A model generated the notes under the pieces. It saw nothing but the letters and a program-made list of their open reading frames with translations, was not told the origin of the DNA and searched no databases. Of a DNA stretch of 64,000 bases, positions 63,703 to 64,000 are shown piece by piece. The stretch is from Flavobacterium marginilacus (GTDB lineage Bacteria; Bacteroidota; Bacteroidia; Flavobacteriales; Flavobacteriaceae). Position 1 is the first letter of the stretch; the number at the start of each line of letters is the position of its first letter. The DNA is taken from NCBI RefSeq assembly GCF_026870155.1, contig NZ_CP113975.1, positions 1,674,001 to 1,738,000 of the forward strand. Direction: 5' to 3'. Made by a program: the position numbers and the translations under genes.

Positions 63703-64000
63703 ATGAATAATAGAGTAGTCATAACGGGAATGGGAATTTATTCCTGTATTGGAACTTCGCTTGATGAAGTAAAAGATTCTTTATTTGAAGGAAAGTCTGG
63801 AATTGTATTTGATCCAGAACGCAAGGAATTTGGTTTTAGATCAGCTTTGACGGGTACAGTACCTAAACCGGATTTAAAAAATTTACTTTCCAGAAGACAA
63901 AGAATAAGTCTTGGAGAGGAAACGGAATATGCATATATGGCAACTATTGAAGCCTTAAAAAATGCCAATATTGATGATGCTTTTTTTGAAAAAAATGAAG
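63703..64000 (+). CDS. Beta-ketoacyl-ACP synthase (FabF/KAS II-like), 3' end cut by window
   Basis: The frame from the ATG at 63703 stays open to base 64000, giving 99 residues and no stop. It begins NNRVVITGMGIYSCIGTSL, the standard KAS start, followed by GKSGIV and the YAYMATIEALKNANI helix. The active-site Cys-His-His lies beyond the window. It belongs to the flexirubin operon and would extend the polyene chain. Whether it is a condensing KSalpha or an inactive KSbeta partner cannot be seen. Confidence 0.88.
   Translation, partial: MNNRVVITGMGIYSCIGTSLDEVKDSLFEGKSGIVFDPERKEFGFRSALTGTVPKPDLKNLLSRRQRISLGEETEYAYMATIEALKNANIDDAFFEKNE

Overview
This 64 kb window reads as chromosomal DNA of a Flavobacterium close to F. 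johnsoniae (Bacteroidota, Flavobacteriia). The base composition is AT-rich. Several promoters have the Bacteroidota form TTG-N19-TAnnTTTG. Family markers include DUF4835, a FabV and FabI pair, a B1 metallo-beta-lactamase and a tyrosine ammonia-lyase that closely resembles the F. johnsoniae enzyme. Most of the window is core genome; I see no prophage, integron, CRISPR array, transposase, rRNA or tRNA.

Layout. 1-7.8 kb: a cut M28 peptidase, nadC, a YihY-type membrane protein, a DUF2147 protein, a complete B1 metallo-beta-lactamase, priA and an orphan LytTR regulator. 7.9-19.2 kb: rpsF-rpsR-rplI, ligA, then the Bacteroidota block dapA-bamD-rpoZ-coaBC-DUF4835-recN. 19.3-25.5 kb: two unrelated enoyl-ACP reductases in tandem (fabV, fabI), a glycosyltransferase, coaE and an OmpR-type two-component system. 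25.5-34 kb (mostly minus strand): acyl-ACP thioesterase, a beta-barrel and lipoprotein pair, miaA, an exonuclease/GIY-YIG fusion, a four-helix-bundle (23S IVP family) gene, a YggS homologue with an internal heptamer tract, a 3-hydroxyacyl-CoA dehydrogenase and a Gfo/Idh oxidoreductase. 34-45.4 kb: pcm, a 1250-aa transglutaminase-like protein, a lipoprotein, fumarylacetoacetase, glyA, a MiaE-like hydroxylase, guaC and an acetyltransferase. 45.5-50.6 kb: a LytS/LytTR-type pair, small stress or unknown proteins and a pentapeptide-repeat protein. 50.8-56.5 kb: a complete RND efflux operon. 57.6-64 kb: the left end of a flexirubin (aryl polyene-dialkylresorcinol pigment) cluster, with halogenase-like flavoprotein and O-methyltransferase on the minus strand and TAL, WG-repeat protein, ketoreductase and a cut ketosynthase on the plus strand.

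How genes work together. TAL would deaminate tyrosine to p-coumarate, the starter of the flexirubin polyene. The FabG- and FabF-like proteins would extend it, and the methyltransferase and halogenase-like enzyme would decorate the ring. FabV, FabI, the thioesterase, the RND pump and the beta-lactamase together suggest intrinsic tolerance to triclosan-type and beta-lactam antibiotics.

The least explained signal is in the spacers. Short 7-bp-period tracts (GTTTAAA, ATCTACA/AATCTAA, CAGTTTG, GACTTT-type) recur at least seven times, often as a forward arm facing a reverse-complement arm, and one tract lies inside the yggS reading frame. Two other dispersed palindromes (9163-9240 and about 38551-38632) are present. 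I found no clear new defence or mobile system.
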